DNA of 64,000 nucleotides from DASXMT01 sp963803065 (GCA_963803065.1 CAWDKW010000005.1:124001-188000), one strand, 5' to 3'; counted from the stretch's first letter, positions 23,944-33,229 are shown. Program-made: numbers and translations. The notes: generated by a model not told the origin, from the letters alone.

Positions 23944-25341
23944 TCATGTCCGGTCCAAAAAGGCGAGCAAGTCCGAGCGGGTGAGGATCCCGATCGGGTG
24001 ACCGCCGTCGAGGACCAGCACGGCGGCCGAGGCTTGGAGGCGCTCGGCGACGCGGTCGACGCTCTCGCCCTGCCCCACCGTGGGCAGCGGCGGCTCCATC
24101 ATCGAACCGACCTGCTGGTCGAGGATCTCGGGATGGTGCAGGCTGCGTTCGAGGATCAGCCGGTCGGTCACCGACCCGACCACTTCGGCCAGGGCCAACG
24201 GCGGTTCGGCCTTCGCCACCGGGACCTGCGAAACGCCGAACTCCTCGAGGACCTCCACGGCGGCCCGCACGGTCTCGTCCGGGTGGACATGGACCAGTGG
24301 GGGAAGGCGGTGACCCTTGGTGGCCAGGACGGCTTCGACGGTCTCTCCCCGCGACCGGACGAACCCATGATCGGACATCCATCCGTCGTCATAGAGCTTG
24401 GAGAGGTACCCGCGGCCAGAGTCGGGAACGAGCACGAGAACCACGTCGTCGGGGCCGAGCGTCTTGCCGACCTCCAAGGCGGCCCAGACGGCCGTACCCG
24501 TCGATCCCCCGGCCAGGATGCCCTCTTCCCTGGTGATCCGATGGGCCATGAGGAACGAGTCGCGATCGGAGACGGCCATCACCTGATCAGCGATGCCGCG
24601 GTCGTACGTGCTGGGCCAGAAGTCCTCGCCGATGCCCTCGACCAGATAGGGACGACCGCCGCCGCCGGAGTAGATGGAGCCTTCGGGGTCAGCGGCGATC
24701 ACCTTGATCGCCGGGTTCCGGTTCTTCAGGTAGCGCCCGACACCACTGATGGTGCCGCCCGTCCCCACGCCGGCGACGAAATGGGTGATCCGACCGGCGG
24801 TCTGCTCCCAGATCTCGGGGCCGGTGGACCGCTCATGGGCGCGGGGATTGGCGGGATTGCCGTACTGGTTGGGCTGGAAGGCCCCCGGCGTGGAGGCAGC
24901 GATCCGGTTGGCCACCGAATAGTAGGAATCGGGGTGGTCAGGCGACACCGCCGTCGGGCAGATCACCACCTCGGCTCCGAAGGCTCGGAGCAGCTGTCGC
25001 TTCTCGAGCGCGATCTTGTCGGGCATGGTGAAAATGCAGCGGTACCCGCGTTGGGCGGCGACCATGGCCAGCCCGACACCGGTGTTCCCCGAGGTCGGTT
25101 CGACGATCGTTCCCCCGGGAGCGATCGAACCGGCGGCCTCGGCGTCCTCGATCATCACCATGGCCGGCCGGTCCTTGACGCTGCCGCCCGGGTTGAGGTA
25201 CTCGAGCTTGGCCAGCAGGTGGCACGGGAGATCGCGCCCGATATGGTCGAGGCGGACGAGCGGGGTGTGTCCGATCAGGTCGAGCACGCTGTCGGCAACG
25301 TCCATCGGCGGCCCCGGGTCGTCGACGCGGGGAGGAGGCAT
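23944..25341 (-). CDS. Cystathionine beta-synthase with tandem CBS domains
   Basis: About 465 residues. PLP fold type II: LDLIGHTPLVRL, PLP lysine in YLNPGGSVKDRPA, phosphate loop EPTSGNTGVGLAM and VAGVGTGGTISG. The C-terminal third contains two CBS repeats, which bind adenosyl regulators in related enzymes. It condenses homocysteine with serine. It lies 55 bases upstream of the lyase, forming a reverse-transsulfuration operon that converges on the sel island. Starts at 25341, 25305 or further upstream are all possible. Confidence 0.92.
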   Translation of the reverse strand: MPPPRVDDPGPPMDVADSVLDLIGHTPLVRLDHIGRDLPCHLLAKLEYLNPGGSVKDRPAMVMIEDAEAAGSIAPGGTIVEPTSGNTGVGLAMVAAQRGYRCIFTMPDKIALEKRQLLRAFGAEVVICPTAVSPDHPDSYYSVANRIAASTPGAFQPNQYGNPANPRAHERSTGPEIWEQTAGRITHFVAGVGTGGTISGVGRYLKNRNPAIKVIAADPEGSIYSGGGGRPYLVEGIGEDFWPSTYDRGIADQVMAVSDRDSFLMAHRITREEGILAGGSTGTAVWAALEVGKTLGPDDVVLVLVPDSGRGYLSKLYDDGWMSDHGFVRSRGETVEAVLATKGHRLPPLVHVHPDETVRAAVEVLEEFGVSQVPVAKAEPPLALAEVVGSVTDRLILERSLHHPEILDQQVGSMMEPPLPTVGQGESVDRVAERLQASAAVLVLDGGHPIGILTRSDLLAFLDRT

Positions 25342-25504
25342 CTCAGCCCCTCGGCCCGGCTGCCCGGCGGCGGACCGTGACGGCGTCATGGGCAACTCCG
25401 AGCGCTGATGCCCGGCCACCCGCCGTCGACATCCTTGAACCCCTCGGCGCCGGTGCCATTGGCATCGATGCTAGTAACCACCGCGATGGCAGTCCTCCGG
25501 GGGC

Positions 25505-25900
25505 TCAGCGGCGCATGTCCACTGCGTTCACCCGGGAGGGGAGCACCCGAACGACGACCCTGTGCTCACCGGGATGATCATGAGCGCGAAGGTCGGTTCC
25601 GTACTTCTGTCCCACCCGATCGGCGAACGAGTAGTCGTCGTCGGGTGTGACGAGGGCATCGCCTCGCAGCTCCAGGTAGCGCTGAGGTACGGCCAGATCG
25701 AGGATGAACAGGCAACACTGCGGCCGTGCCATCAGGTTCTTTGTCTTCTGTCTGCTGGTGTTCAGCGAGATGGCCACCGATTCCTCCTCGGCCAGAAACC
25801 ACACCTCCGAGAGCTGGGGCCGCCCATCGGGGCCGATGGTGGCGAGGGTCGCCACCATCGCTTCCAAGAGATCTCGGTGGGAGTCGGGTACCTGAGCCAT
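25505..25900 (-). CDS. PPOX-class (F420- or FMN-binding) protein
   Basis: 131 residues with a split-barrel pattern: TLATIGPDGRPQLSEVWFLAEEE, NTSRQKTKNLMARP, LFILDLAVPQRYLELRG. Actinobacterial members bind F420 or FMN and reduce small substrates. A GGAG-type site precedes the ATG. It probably acts alone; the substrate is unknown. Confidence 0.88.
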   Translation of the reverse strand: MAQVPDSHRDLLEAMVATLATIGPDGRPQLSEVWFLAEEESVAISLNTSRQKTKNLMARPQCCLFILDLAVPQRYLELRGDALVTPDDDYSFADRVGQKYGTDLRAHDHPGEHRVVVRVLPSRVNAVDMRR

Positions 25901-25959
25901 GCGCAGCTCCTTTCTGCCGTCGCGATGCCGTTCCGGCCAGCTGTAGCGATCTATTCCGG

Positions 25960-26835
25960 TCAGCCGGGCAGGGTTTCGCCCCCGATCGGTGCGAGGACCT
26001 CTCCGGAGTAGTAACTCGACAGCGACCCGGCGGCGAAGAAGACATAGGACGGCGCGATCTCATCCGGCTGGGCCGGTCGGCCCATCGGAACGTGTTGTCC
26101 GAAGTCCGCCACTCGCTCGCCATCGAAGGTCGCCGGGATGAGCGGGGTCCATACCGGCCCGGGGGCGACCGCGTTGACTCGGATCCCGCGGGGCTGCAGG
26201 GACTGGGCCAGCGAGTAGGTGAAGGCGAGGATGGCCCCCTTGCTGGCCGCGTAGTCGATGAGGGTCCGGTTGCCGCGGAGCCCGTTGATGGACGACGTGT
26301 TGATGATGGCCGACCCCTCCCCGAGGTGGCACAGGGCAGCCTTGGTCGTCCAGAAGTGGCTGTGCACGTTGACCCTGAAGGTGTGCTCCCACTGGGCGGT
26401 GGTGATGTCCGAGATCGAGTCGGCCGGCTGTTGCGTTCCGACGTTGTTGACCAGGATGTCGATGCCACCGAGCTCGGTGACCGTCCGTTCGACCGTCTCG
26501 ACGCAGTGGTCTTCGATGGCCAGGTCCCCCGGGAGGGCCAGACATCTCACCCCGGCTTTGGTGACCAGGTCGCACGTGTGCGAGGCGTCAGCCGTCTCCG
26601 ACAGGTAGGCGACGGCAACGTCGGCGCCCTCCTTGGCGAAGGCGACGGCGACAGCCCGGCCGATGCCCGAGTCGCCGCCGGTGATCAGAGCGCGCCTTCC
26701 TGCGAGCAGTCCCCGGCCTTCGTAGTCCGACATCTCGTCGCGTGGGGTTGGATCGAGCTCGGAGCTCCGCCCCGGATAGTCCTGCTCCTGGGCAGGAATG
26801 TCCGGAGACGACCCCTCGTCGTGTTCAGCACTCAT
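25960..26835 (-). CDS. Short-chain dehydrogenase/reductase (glucose/YghA type)
   Basis: About 291 residues. A polar N-terminal extension (QEQDYPGRSSELDPTP) is typical of the YghA/general-stress SDR group. It is followed by ALITGGDSGIGRAVAVAFAKEGADV (NAD(P)-binding), NNVGTQ, the catalytic Ser in NTSSING, and the YAASKG Tyr/Lys. Likely an NAD(P)-dependent alcohol or sugar dehydrogenase linked to stress. ATG 26835 has GGAG upstream. Confidence 0.9.
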   Translation of the reverse strand: MSAEHDEGSSPDIPAQEQDYPGRSSELDPTPRDEMSDYEGRGLLAGRRALITGGDSGIGRAVAVAFAKEGADVAVAYLSETADASHTCDLVTKAGVRCLALPGDLAIEDHCVETVERTVTELGGIDILVNNVGTQQPADSISDITTAQWEHTFRVNVHSHFWTTKAALCHLGEGSAIINTSSINGLRGNRTLIDYAASKGAILAFTYSLAQSLQPRGIRVNAVAPGPVWTPLIPATFDGERVADFGQHVPMGRPAQPDEIAPSYVFFAAGSLSSYYSGEVLAPIGGETLPG

Positions 26836-26917
26836 TGGCTTCTCCATTCGTTCGGGTCAGGGACCGCCATCGGCCCCTCTGGCGCTCCAGAGCAGAGGTG
26901 TACGGCCGTGGGCCCGG

Positions 26918-27136
26918 TCAGCGGAGCCTCGACGAGTCATGGCGGTGGTTGTGGAATCCACCGCCGTACGAATCCCAAAAGGCGAACGACCACAAGACCC
27001 CGAGCGCACCCAACACCATCATGGCCAACCCCGCCGCCTGGATGGTGTGGTCGGACGCCACCAGCCGCATGATCAGCCCGGAGACAACCAGCACGGCACT
27101 GAGAGCGAGGCCCATGATTGCCAGATACCCCGTCAT
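26918..27136 (-). CDS. Small two-helix membrane protein
   Basis: 72 residues from ATG 27136 (MTGYLAIMGLALSAV). Two hydrophobic helices are joined by RLVASDHTIQA, with a polar His/Asn/Arg tail. No family recognised, although similar two-helix proteins accompany stress genes in actinobacteria. A 14-bp repeat array lies 6 bases upstream of the start, in the place where a ribosome site would be expected. Confidence 0.6.
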   Translation of the reverse strand: MTGYLAIMGLALSAVLVVSGLIMRLVASDHTIQAAGLAMMVLGALGVLWSFAFWDSYGGGFHNHRHDSSRLR

Positions 27137-27141
27137 GCCAG

Positions 27142-27225
27142 CAACTACGCCTCGGCAACTGCGCCTCGGCAACTGGGCCTCGGCAATTGGGCCTCGGCAA
27201 CTGGGCCTCGGCAACTACGCCTCGG
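27142..27225. repeat. 14-bp tandem repeat, 6 copies
   Basis: Six head-to-tail units of CAACTRSGCCTCGG-type sequence (CAACTACGCCTCGG, CAACTGGGCCTCGG and variants), with exact 14-base spacing. It is immediately upstream of the minus-strand small membrane protein start, so copy number could alter that leader. Confidence 0.9.
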
Positions 27226-27379
27226 GAGGCGCGCCGTCGCGCCTGGTGGCGCCGGCCGTCGGCATACTCATGGCCTGGTCTGGGTAGGAGCGAGCCGTGT
27301 CCTTGTGTCGGGTGGCGGACGCCCCGTCACAGGAGCGGCCAATCAGGAGCCGGAGGACATCAGCAGCAGGAGGAGTGGT

Positions 27380-27706
27380 ATGCCACAGCAAGCGTGGAGC
27401 GACAAGCGTGAGCGCCAGTACGAGCACATCAAGGAGGGGCTGGAAGGTCGAGGCGACTCCGAGGAGGAGGCCGAGGAGATCGCCGCCCGTACCGTCAACA
27501 AGGAACGAGCCAGGTCGGGCGAGGCCCGTTCGGCTACGCGGACCTCGACCGAGGACATCTCGTCGGGGAGACGGGGCGGCCTGCGGTCCCACCGCGGTCC
27601 GGGTGGCCGGACACGGGACCAGCTGTACGAGGAGGCTCGGCGCAAGGGCGTAAAGGGCCGGTCCAAGATGAACAAGGACCAGCTCGAGCGCGCCGTCGGT
27701 CGGTAA
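27380..27706 (+). CDS. Rho-N-domain, 'plasmid stabilization'-annotated protein family
   Basis: 108 residues, very polar. AWSDKRERQYEHIKEGLEGRG, EIAARTVNKERARSGEA and RRGGLRSHRGPGGRTRDQLY are strongly conserved family blocks. A C-terminal SAP/Rho-N-like helix pair (RSKMNKDQLERAVGR) suggests nucleic-acid binding. AGGAGG upstream fixes the ATG at 27380. The role is unknown despite the common database name. Confidence 0.85.
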   Translation: MPQQAWSDKRERQYEHIKEGLEGRGDSEEEAEEIAARTVNKERARSGEARSATRTSTEDISSGRRGGLRSHRGPGGRTRDQLYEEARRKGVKGRSKMNKDQLERAVGR

Positions 27707-27711
27707 GAGCC

Positions 27712-28347
27712 ATGGAGCAGCCCGAAAGCATGGCCGTCCCACGGAACCACGACATCGTGACGCTGGTGATCCGGGACCATGAGGCGCTCCAGGAGATGGT
27801 CGACTCCATCCCGTCCCCGGAGTCGGCTCAGTGGGCCGACCGGTTCTGGCCGGCGGCCTACGAGCTGGTCCGTCACGAGGTTGCCGAGGAGCATGTTCTC
27901 TACCCGGCGGTCCAGGACTGTGGAGCGGTCGGGATCGAGGTGAGCGGCCTGGCTCTGTCCCAGCAGGCCGTGGTCGAACGGCTCTTGGCCGACCTAGAGA
28001 AGACGGGGCCGGCCAACGAGGCATTCGAACCGGCATTCGAGGCGCTGAAGCGTTCGATCCGCCAGCACGCTGGTTTCGAGGAGGAGAAGGTGCTTCCCCT
28101 CATTGCCGAACATCTGAGCGATGAAAGCCGGTTCGAGTTGGGGGACCGGTACGCCCAGGCAAAGAAGCGCGCCCCCACCCACCCGCATCCACATCTGGCC
28201 GGAGACAACCGGCTGGCCCTCTCGGTGGTGGCCATCGCCGATCGGGTTCGGGACGCGGTGAGGGGAGAGAGGCCCCGGCCCAATCGCTCAGCGGGACCGA
28301 ACCCGCCGACCAGCGAGACCACCTCGGCGCCGGGTACCGAAAGGTAG
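27712..28347 (+). CDS. Hemerythrin-like HHE domain protein
   Basis: 211 residues. The iron-binding HHE motifs are LVIRDHEALQEM, LVRHEVAEEHVLYPAV and RQHAGFEEEKVLPLI. The C-terminal 60 residues are Arg/Pro-rich and disordered. Such proteins bind O2 or NO or sense redox state. It starts 6 bases after the preceding gene and is followed by a strong hairpin terminator. Confidence 0.9.
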   Translation: MEQPESMAVPRNHDIVTLVIRDHEALQEMVDSIPSPESAQWADRFWPAAYELVRHEVAEEHVLYPAVQDCGAVGIEVSGLALSQQAVVERLLADLEKTGPANEAFEPAFEALKRSIRQHAGFEEEKVLPLIAEHLSDESRFELGDRYAQAKKRAPTHPHPHLAGDNRLALSVVAIADRVRDAVRGERPRPNRSAGPNPPTSETTSAPGTER

Positions 28348-28387
28348 ACCTGGCGTACCCGTGGGTGTCTCCAAGCGGCGTGCTGCA

Positions 28388-28429
28388 CGACAAGGCCCCC
28401 GGTTCTCCCCCCGACCGGGGGCCTTGTCG
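28388..28429 (+). terminator. Strong hairpin terminator
   Basis: A perfect 16-base inverted repeat (arms 28388-28403 and 28414-28429; arm CGACAAGGCCCCCGGT) encloses a 10-base C-rich loop, 40 bases after the hemerythrin stop. No U-tract follows, as is common in high-GC actinobacteria. Confidence 0.8.
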
Positions 28430-28570
28430 CCCGCCGGCTATCGGCGCCGACCGCCCGTCGGTCCCGTGGCTGCCGACCTTGACGGGGGAGCACGCCGGTG
28501 CGAAGGTGGACCAAACGGTTGAAGAGCAAGCCGGAGGACGGGTTCGTCCTCGAGCACGCGAACGGTCGGT

Positions 28571-28966
28571 ATGTTCGTGAGGCTAGGCGCACGGATGGCT
28601 GACGTGGTTTCATGCCCCAGACGCAACCGTTTCGAGCAGAGGTCAGCCCGGAGCGATGACACGACCGTGCTCAAGCTCACCGGTGAGCTCGACTTGGTGA
28701 CGATGGCCGAGTTCGAGGTCGCTTTGGAGACCGCGTTGGCGGAACATGCGGGTCAGATCGTCATAGACACCATCGGAACCTCGTTCATCTCGGCCCGAGG
28801 GTATGCCGCAATGGGACGATGCGGCTTGGTTGCAGAGCAGGTCACGATCTGTTCGAGGGACGGGTTCGCTCGCGAGGTCCTCCAGTTGCTGGGTTACGAG
28901 GACACCCTGTGCATCACCACAGCACCTGTCCAGGTCGCTGCGAACACCGAACGGCGGATCGACTGA
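28571..28966 (+). CDS. STAS-domain protein (anti-anti-sigma-like)
   Basis: About 131 residues. The STAS fold is seen in VLKLTGELDLVTMAEFEVALETAL, VIDTIGTSFISARGYAAMGR, and a last helix. The usual DSSGL phosphoserine loop is replaced by ISARGY, so a Ser remains but the context is unusual. STAS proteins commonly free sigma factors by binding anti-sigma kinases. Start 28571 or 28595. Confidence 0.75.
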   Translation: MFVRLGARMADVVSCPRRNRFEQRSARSDDTTVLKLTGELDLVTMAEFEVALETALAEHAGQIVIDTIGTSFISARGYAAMGRCGLVAEQVTICSRDGFAREVLQLLGYEDTLCITTAPVQVAANTERRID

Positions 28967-29082
28967 TACAGCCAGGCCGGGAGACATCGGTTGCGCAGTC
29001 GATGCCGACATCGGGTGGCCGAGGCGGTCAGCTGCCCTGGGTCTCCATGGTGGTCGTGCGTCGCTCAGTGGTCGTGCGTCGC

Positions 29083-30096
29083 TCACGGCGTAGCCCACGA
29101 CCGGGGCGCAGGGGTTGGGTGGGGAGTCCACCCCCCGTCTTGAGCGCCTCGACCAGCTCGCGCAGGGCGAGCGAACGAGGGGCGGGACGGCTTCCAGCCC
29201 AATTCCTTCTGGGCGCGGGCCGTGCCGAGCGACGGCGACCGAAAGGCCAGGTCGAACCAGCCGGGATTGGCCGGCTGCAGACGGAGGTGCCACCCGGCTG
29301 CAGCAACTGATCGAGCGAGAGCCGGGCCGACCGGGAGGACGTGGAGGTCGAACTCGCGTCCGATCGCCGTTGCGTCGAGCACGTGCTCGTCGACAATGTT
29401 GTACGGACCGGTCACGGAACCGAGCAGGGCCAACCGGTATGCCTCAGCGACGTCATCGGTATGGACGGCTTGCATGGTGAGTCCGAGGACGTCGGGTAGA
29501 ACCGAGCATCGAACCAACGGGGCAGCCACGGTAGGCAGCAACCGACCGAGGAACAGGCGCTGCACCTCCGAGGCCGCAGCCGGTTTGAAAGTGAGACCGG
29601 GACGCAGTCGGACGACGCGTACGAGCGGATGCATGAGCTCGAACCGGTCGAGCAGGCGCTCCACGTAGGCCTTCTGACGGGAGTAGGACGAGGTGACCAC
29701 TCCGTTCGTCGGCCATGACTCGTCGACCAGTTCCCCCACCGGTCCCGGGGAGTAGGCCGCGAACGACGATGCATGGATCAGAGCCTTGACTTCCTCGGCC
29801 GCCACCGCCTCGAAGACCCGAGACGAGCCGATCACGTTCACGTCGTGCAGGCGGCGCGGGCGGCGCTCCGGTTGGACCAGCCACGCCAAATGGATGACCG
29901 CGTCGGCGTGCCTGAAGTGTGGGCCGAGATCATCGGCCGCCACGTCAACCTGGCGCCATTCGATGTCGAGAAAGGCCGGGTCGTCGGGCGGGCGACGGGC
30001 CAACCCGATGACATGGCTGACCGACGCGTCGTCCCGGAGGGCGCGCACGACACTGGTTCCGACATTGCCGGTCGCTCCCGTCACCACGACCCTCAT
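29083..30096 (-). CDS. NAD-dependent epimerase/dehydratase (extended SDR)
   Basis: 337 residues. The Rossmann motif VVVTGATGNVGTSVV, DAVIHLAWLVQPE, catalytic Ser in HASSFAAYSP, and Tyr-x3-Lys in SYSRQKAY. The last 40 residues (after ELGWKPSRPS) look unnatural. Another frame there encodes a family-like end (RSLALRELVEALKTGG), so a single-base indel near 29180 is likely. Its start overlaps the stop of the upstream hypothetical gene by 4 bases. The nucleotide-sugar or ketone substrate is unknown. Confidence 0.85.
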   Translation of the reverse strand: MRVVVTGATGNVGTSVVRALRDDASVSHVIGLARRPPDDPAFLDIEWRQVDVAADDLGPHFRHADAVIHLAWLVQPERRPRRLHDVNVIGSSRVFEAVAAEEVKALIHASSFAAYSPGPVGELVDESWPTNGVVTSSYSRQKAYVERLLDRFELMHPLVRVVRLRPGLTFKPAAASEVQRLFLGRLLPTVAAPLVRCSVLPDVLGLTMQAVHTDDVAEAYRLALLGSVTGPYNIVDEHVLDATAIGREFDLHVLPVGPALARSVAAAGWHLRLQPANPGWFDLAFRSPSLGTARAQKELGWKPSRPSFARPARAGRGAQDGGWTPHPTPAPRSWATP

Positions 30097-30497
30097 ACGT
30101 CGCCACTCCGTGGCGTTCCACCTTCGTCATGACGAAGTGTTGCCGGCATGCTCAGCACCCGGTCGCCTGGTCCTCGAGTGACTTCGCCGGCCCTCCCGGC
30201 CCCGGGTACCGGAGACGGTGGAGCGAGACGCCGTTGCAACTCGGCCCAGAAGTCCGGATAGCGGTTACCGATCGCCTCGAGGGTGGCGACAGCGGGGACC
30301 GACGTCGTCGGTTCGCGTTCCAAGACCATGAGGAAGGTCTCCCGTACCACGGCGGCGATGTCGGCGTCCCACAGGCGCAGCACCTTCAGGTGACCGTGCG
30401 GCACGGCCACGCGGTGGCGCGTCTTCAGCAGCCCCTCGACGGCGACGACCTCGTAGGTCTCCGGGTCCAATGGCTGAACGCTGATGTAGGTGTTCAT
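30093..30497 (-). CDS. Hypothetical protein
   Basis: 134 residues; no family recognised. It begins MNTYISVQPLDPETYEVVAV and has a helical middle (DADIAAVVRETFLMVLE) and a Pro/Gly/Arg-rich tail. The stop overlaps the epimerase start (TGA within ATGA), so the pair is probably co-translated. It looks cytoplasmic. Confidence 0.6.
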   Translation of the reverse strand: MNTYISVQPLDPETYEVVAVEGLLKTRHRVAVPHGHLKVLRLWDADIAAVVRETFLMVLEREPTTSVPAVATLEAIGNRYPDFWAELQRRLAPPSPVPGAGRAGEVTRGPGDRVLSMPATLRHDEGGTPRSGDV

Positions 30498-30880
30498 GGT
30501 CTGTGCTCGTGGTCTGTGCTCGCGGTCCGGTTGTCGTTTGGTCCGTGTCCGGTGGACCCGGGTTCACGTCGGGCATTGTTGTCTCGTGGTGCTTACCCAA
30601 ATCGACTCGGGGTAACCACATGCCGATCCGCATCTCGACACGATTGGCGTACCGGATAGGCGGGTATCAGCCGATGTGACGACGGCCCATCACGACGGTG
30701 CGGCCGTCCCGGAAGGCGTCGCGCCGACGGAGTTGTGCATGCCTCCTTGCCTCTCCCCGGGCAGGTCTGCGCGCCAGTGTCCGCCGCAGGCATGTTTGCC
30801 ACCGGCCCGATCGGGTAGTCGCCATGAGTGCACCTCATCGTCTTTCCTGTCCTCCCCACCGCATGGGCGGAGCGGTCACG
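30498..30880. other. Intergenic region between divergent genes
   Basis: No gene, repeat or clear operator was recognised. It separates a minus-strand hypothetical gene from the plus-strand phosphoribosyltransferase and must hold both promoters. Confidence 0.4.
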
Positions 30881-31561
30881 ATGAGCCCCCTCCGACACCT
30901 GCGCTTCAAGAACCGCGCCGACGCCGGCCGCCAGCTGGCAGAACGGGTGAAGGAGCTCGAGCTCGACTCGCCTGTCGTCTTTGGCCTTCCCCGAGGCGGC
31001 ATCCCGGTGGCCGCCGAGGTCGCCGCCGTCCTCGGCGCGCCGTTGGAGGCATTCGTCGCCCGCAAGGTCGGTGCGCCCGGTCACCAGGAGCTGGGCATCG
31101 GCGCGGTGGCCGAAGGCCTGGACGAGCCGGTCATGTCCGATGTGGCCGCCGCTCTCAGGCCGGGGACCGAGCTCCTGGCTACGCTGGTCGACCAGGCCCG
31201 CCAGGAGCTGCACCGCCAGGCCACCCTCTACCGCGGCGGTCGGCCGCTTCCCGAGGTGGCCGGCCGGTCCGTGGTCCTGGTCGACGATGGCCTGGCCACC
31301 GGCATCACTGCCGAAGCGGCGCTGGTCGCCCTTCGGCGTCGGCAGCCGGGCCGGCTGGTGCTGGCCGTGCCGGTGTGCGCCCCCGACGCTGCGGCGCGGC
31401 TGGAGCCGCTGGTCGAGGACATCGTCTGCGTGCAGTCGCCCATCGACCTCTTCGCCGTGGGCTACTGGTACGAGGACTTCTCGCCGACCACCGATGAGGA
31501 GGTCATCGACCTGCTGGCCAGGAGCCGTGCCGACCGACGAGGTGAGTCGCCGAATGCCTGA
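30881..31561 (+). CDS. Phosphoribosyltransferase-domain protein
   Basis: About 226 residues from ATG 30881 (MSPLRHLRFKNRADAGRQLAE). The PRTase fold includes VFGLPRGGIPVAAEVA and the PRPP loop VVLVDDGLATGITAEAALVAL. This family is common beside stress genes in actinobacteria and its substrate is not established. A GGAG site is upstream; longer in-frame starts exist. Confidence 0.88.
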   Translation: MSPLRHLRFKNRADAGRQLAERVKELELDSPVVFGLPRGGIPVAAEVAAVLGAPLEAFVARKVGAPGHQELGIGAVAEGLDEPVMSDVAAALRPGTELLATLVDQARQELHRQATLYRGGRPLPEVAGRSVVLVDDGLATGITAEAALVALRRRQPGRLVLAVPVCAPDAAARLEPLVEDIVCVQSPIDLFAVGYWYEDFSPTTDEEVIDLLARSRADRRGESPNA

Positions 31562-31693
31562 GCCGCGATGCCACCGCGGGCCAGCCTGTGCATCCCGGGA
31601 CGAGCCGGCGGGATAACGACAGCATCGGTGGTGGATCGGGCCCATGTCGCTTTTCCGCTAGACCGGTCGCCGTCCCATCGCCATGCTTGAGAG

Positions 31694-33229
31694 ATGCATG
31701 AGGACGGAGAGCGGTGTGTGCGGGCCGTCAGGTCCAAGGACGCCCGATTCGACGGCTGGTTCTACACCGCCGTGGTCACCACCGGGATCTACTGCCGGCC
31801 GAGTTGTCCGGTGGTGCCGCCGAAGGTCGTGAACATGCGCTTCTACCCGAGTGCGGCGGCGGCCCAACAGGCCGGGTACCGGGCGTGCAAGCGTTGCCGG
31901 CCCGACGCCAGTCCCGGATCGCCGGAGTGGAACCAGCGAGCCGACGTGGTGGCCCGGGCCATGCGCCTCATCGCCGACGGCGTGGTCGACCGGGAGGGCG
32001 TGCCCGGACTGGCCGCTCGGGTGGGCTACAGCACCCGCCAGCTCGAGCGCCATCTCCGCGCCGAGCTCGGTGCCGGACCGCTCGCTCTGGCCCGGGCCCA
32101 ACGGGCCCAGACGGCCAGGGTACTGATCGAGACGACGGCGCTCCCCATGATCGAGCTGTCCATGGCGGCGGGCTTTTCGAGCCTGCGGACGTTCAATGAA
32201 ACGGTCCGGCAGGTCTTCGGCATGTCGCCCAGCGAGCTTCGGGCTCGCGTGTCCCCACGCGAGCTGGCAACCCGGGCGTCCCGGGGCCGGCAGCCGACCG
32301 CCCCCGGGACGCTGAGCCTCCGCCTGCCCTTCCGCGCCCCGCTGTGCCCTGACAACCTCTTCGGCCACCTGGTCGCCACGGCGGTGCCCGGGGTGGAGGA
32401 GTGGCGAGACGGGGCATACCGCCGCACCCTGCGCCTTCCCCACGGGCACGGGATCGTCGGGCTGCGGCCCACCCCTGACCACGTCGCCTGTCAGCTGCAG
32501 CTGACCGACCTCCGGGACCTATCCCTTGCCATCAGCCGGTGCCGGCGCCTCCTCGACCTCGACGCCGACCCGGTCGCCGTCGACGACCTGCTCGCCACCG
32601 ACCCCGTCCTCGCCCCCCTGGTGCACAAGGCTCCGGGCCGGCGAGTCCCCCGGACGGCAGACCCGGCCGAGCTGGCCATCCGTGCCGTGATCGGCCAACA
32701 GGTCTCTACCGGCGCGGCGCGCACCCACGCCGCCCGGTTGGTCGCCACCCACGGCACCCCGGTCGACGACGGCGGCGGCCTGACCCATGTCTTCCCCGAC
32801 GTGAGCGACCTGGCCGGAGCCGATCCCGAGTCCCTGGCCATGCCCCGATCCCGGCGTTCGGGCTTGCTCGGACTGGCCCGAGCCGTGGCCGAGGGCCGGG
32901 TCGACCTCGGAGCCGGGACCGACTGGCGCGAGGCGCGTGCCCACCTGGAGGCCCTGCCCGGGCTCGGGCCCTGGACGGTCGAGACCATCGCCATGCGTGG
33001 CCTGGGCGACCCGGATGCCTTCCCCGCCACCGACCTCGGCGTCCGGTTCGCCGCCCGGGCGCTCGGCCTTCCCGAGCACCCCTCCTCGTTGAAGGCCCGA
33101 GCGGCGGCATGGCGACCCTGGCGGGCATATGCCACCCAGTACCTCTGGGCCACCGGCGAGCACGCCATCAACCGGTTGCCGGTCCCCGATGAGGCGACGA
33201 GCGCACCCGTCCTGGCCGGTCGTCGATGA
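31694..33229 (+). CDS. alkA: Ada/AlkA fusion: alkylation-response regulator and DNA glycosylase
   Basis: 511 residues in three parts. The Ada metal-binding domain (1-80) has Cys in GIYCRPSC and CKRCRPDA and binds alkyl-phosphotriesters. An AraC-type helix-turn-helix spans about 90-180 (FGMSPSELRA). AlkA then runs to the end, with HhH motif EALPGLGPWTVETIAMRGLGDPDAFPA and catalytic Asp in FPATDLG. It excises 3-methyladenine and probably activates its own operon. Its stop overlaps the ogt start. Confidence 0.93.
   Translation: MHEDGERCVRAVRSKDARFDGWFYTAVVTTGIYCRPSCPVVPPKVVNMRFYPSAAAAQQAGYRACKRCRPDASPGSPEWNQRADVVARAMRLIADGVVDREGVPGLAARVGYSTRQLERHLRAELGAGPLALARAQRAQTARVLIETTALPMIELSMAAGFSSLRTFNETVRQVFGMSPSELRARVSPRELATRASRGRQPTAPGTLSLRLPFRAPLCPDNLFGHLVATAVPGVEEWRDGAYRRTLRLPHGHGIVGLRPTPDHVACQLQLTDLRDLSLAISRCRRLLDLDADPVAVDDLLATDPVLAPLVHKAPGRRVPRTADPAELAIRAVIGQQVSTGAARTHAARLVATHGTPVDDGGGLTHVFPDVSDLAGADPESLAMPRSRRSGLLGLARAVAEGRVDLGAGTDWREARAHLEALPGLGPWTVETIAMRGLGDPDAFPATDLGVRFAARALGLPEHPSSLKARAAAWRPWRAYATQYLWATGEHAINRLPVPDEATSAPVLAGRR

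Noticed and set aside
24938..25225. Short minus-strand frame within the cystathionine beta-synthase gene
   Set aside because: Overlaps a well-supported enzyme core and shows no independent signal.
30676..31497. Frame overlapping the phosphoribosyltransferase in another phase
   Set aside because: Arg/Gly/Pro-rich shadow; the PRPP loop and family N-terminus lie in the frame starting at 30881.
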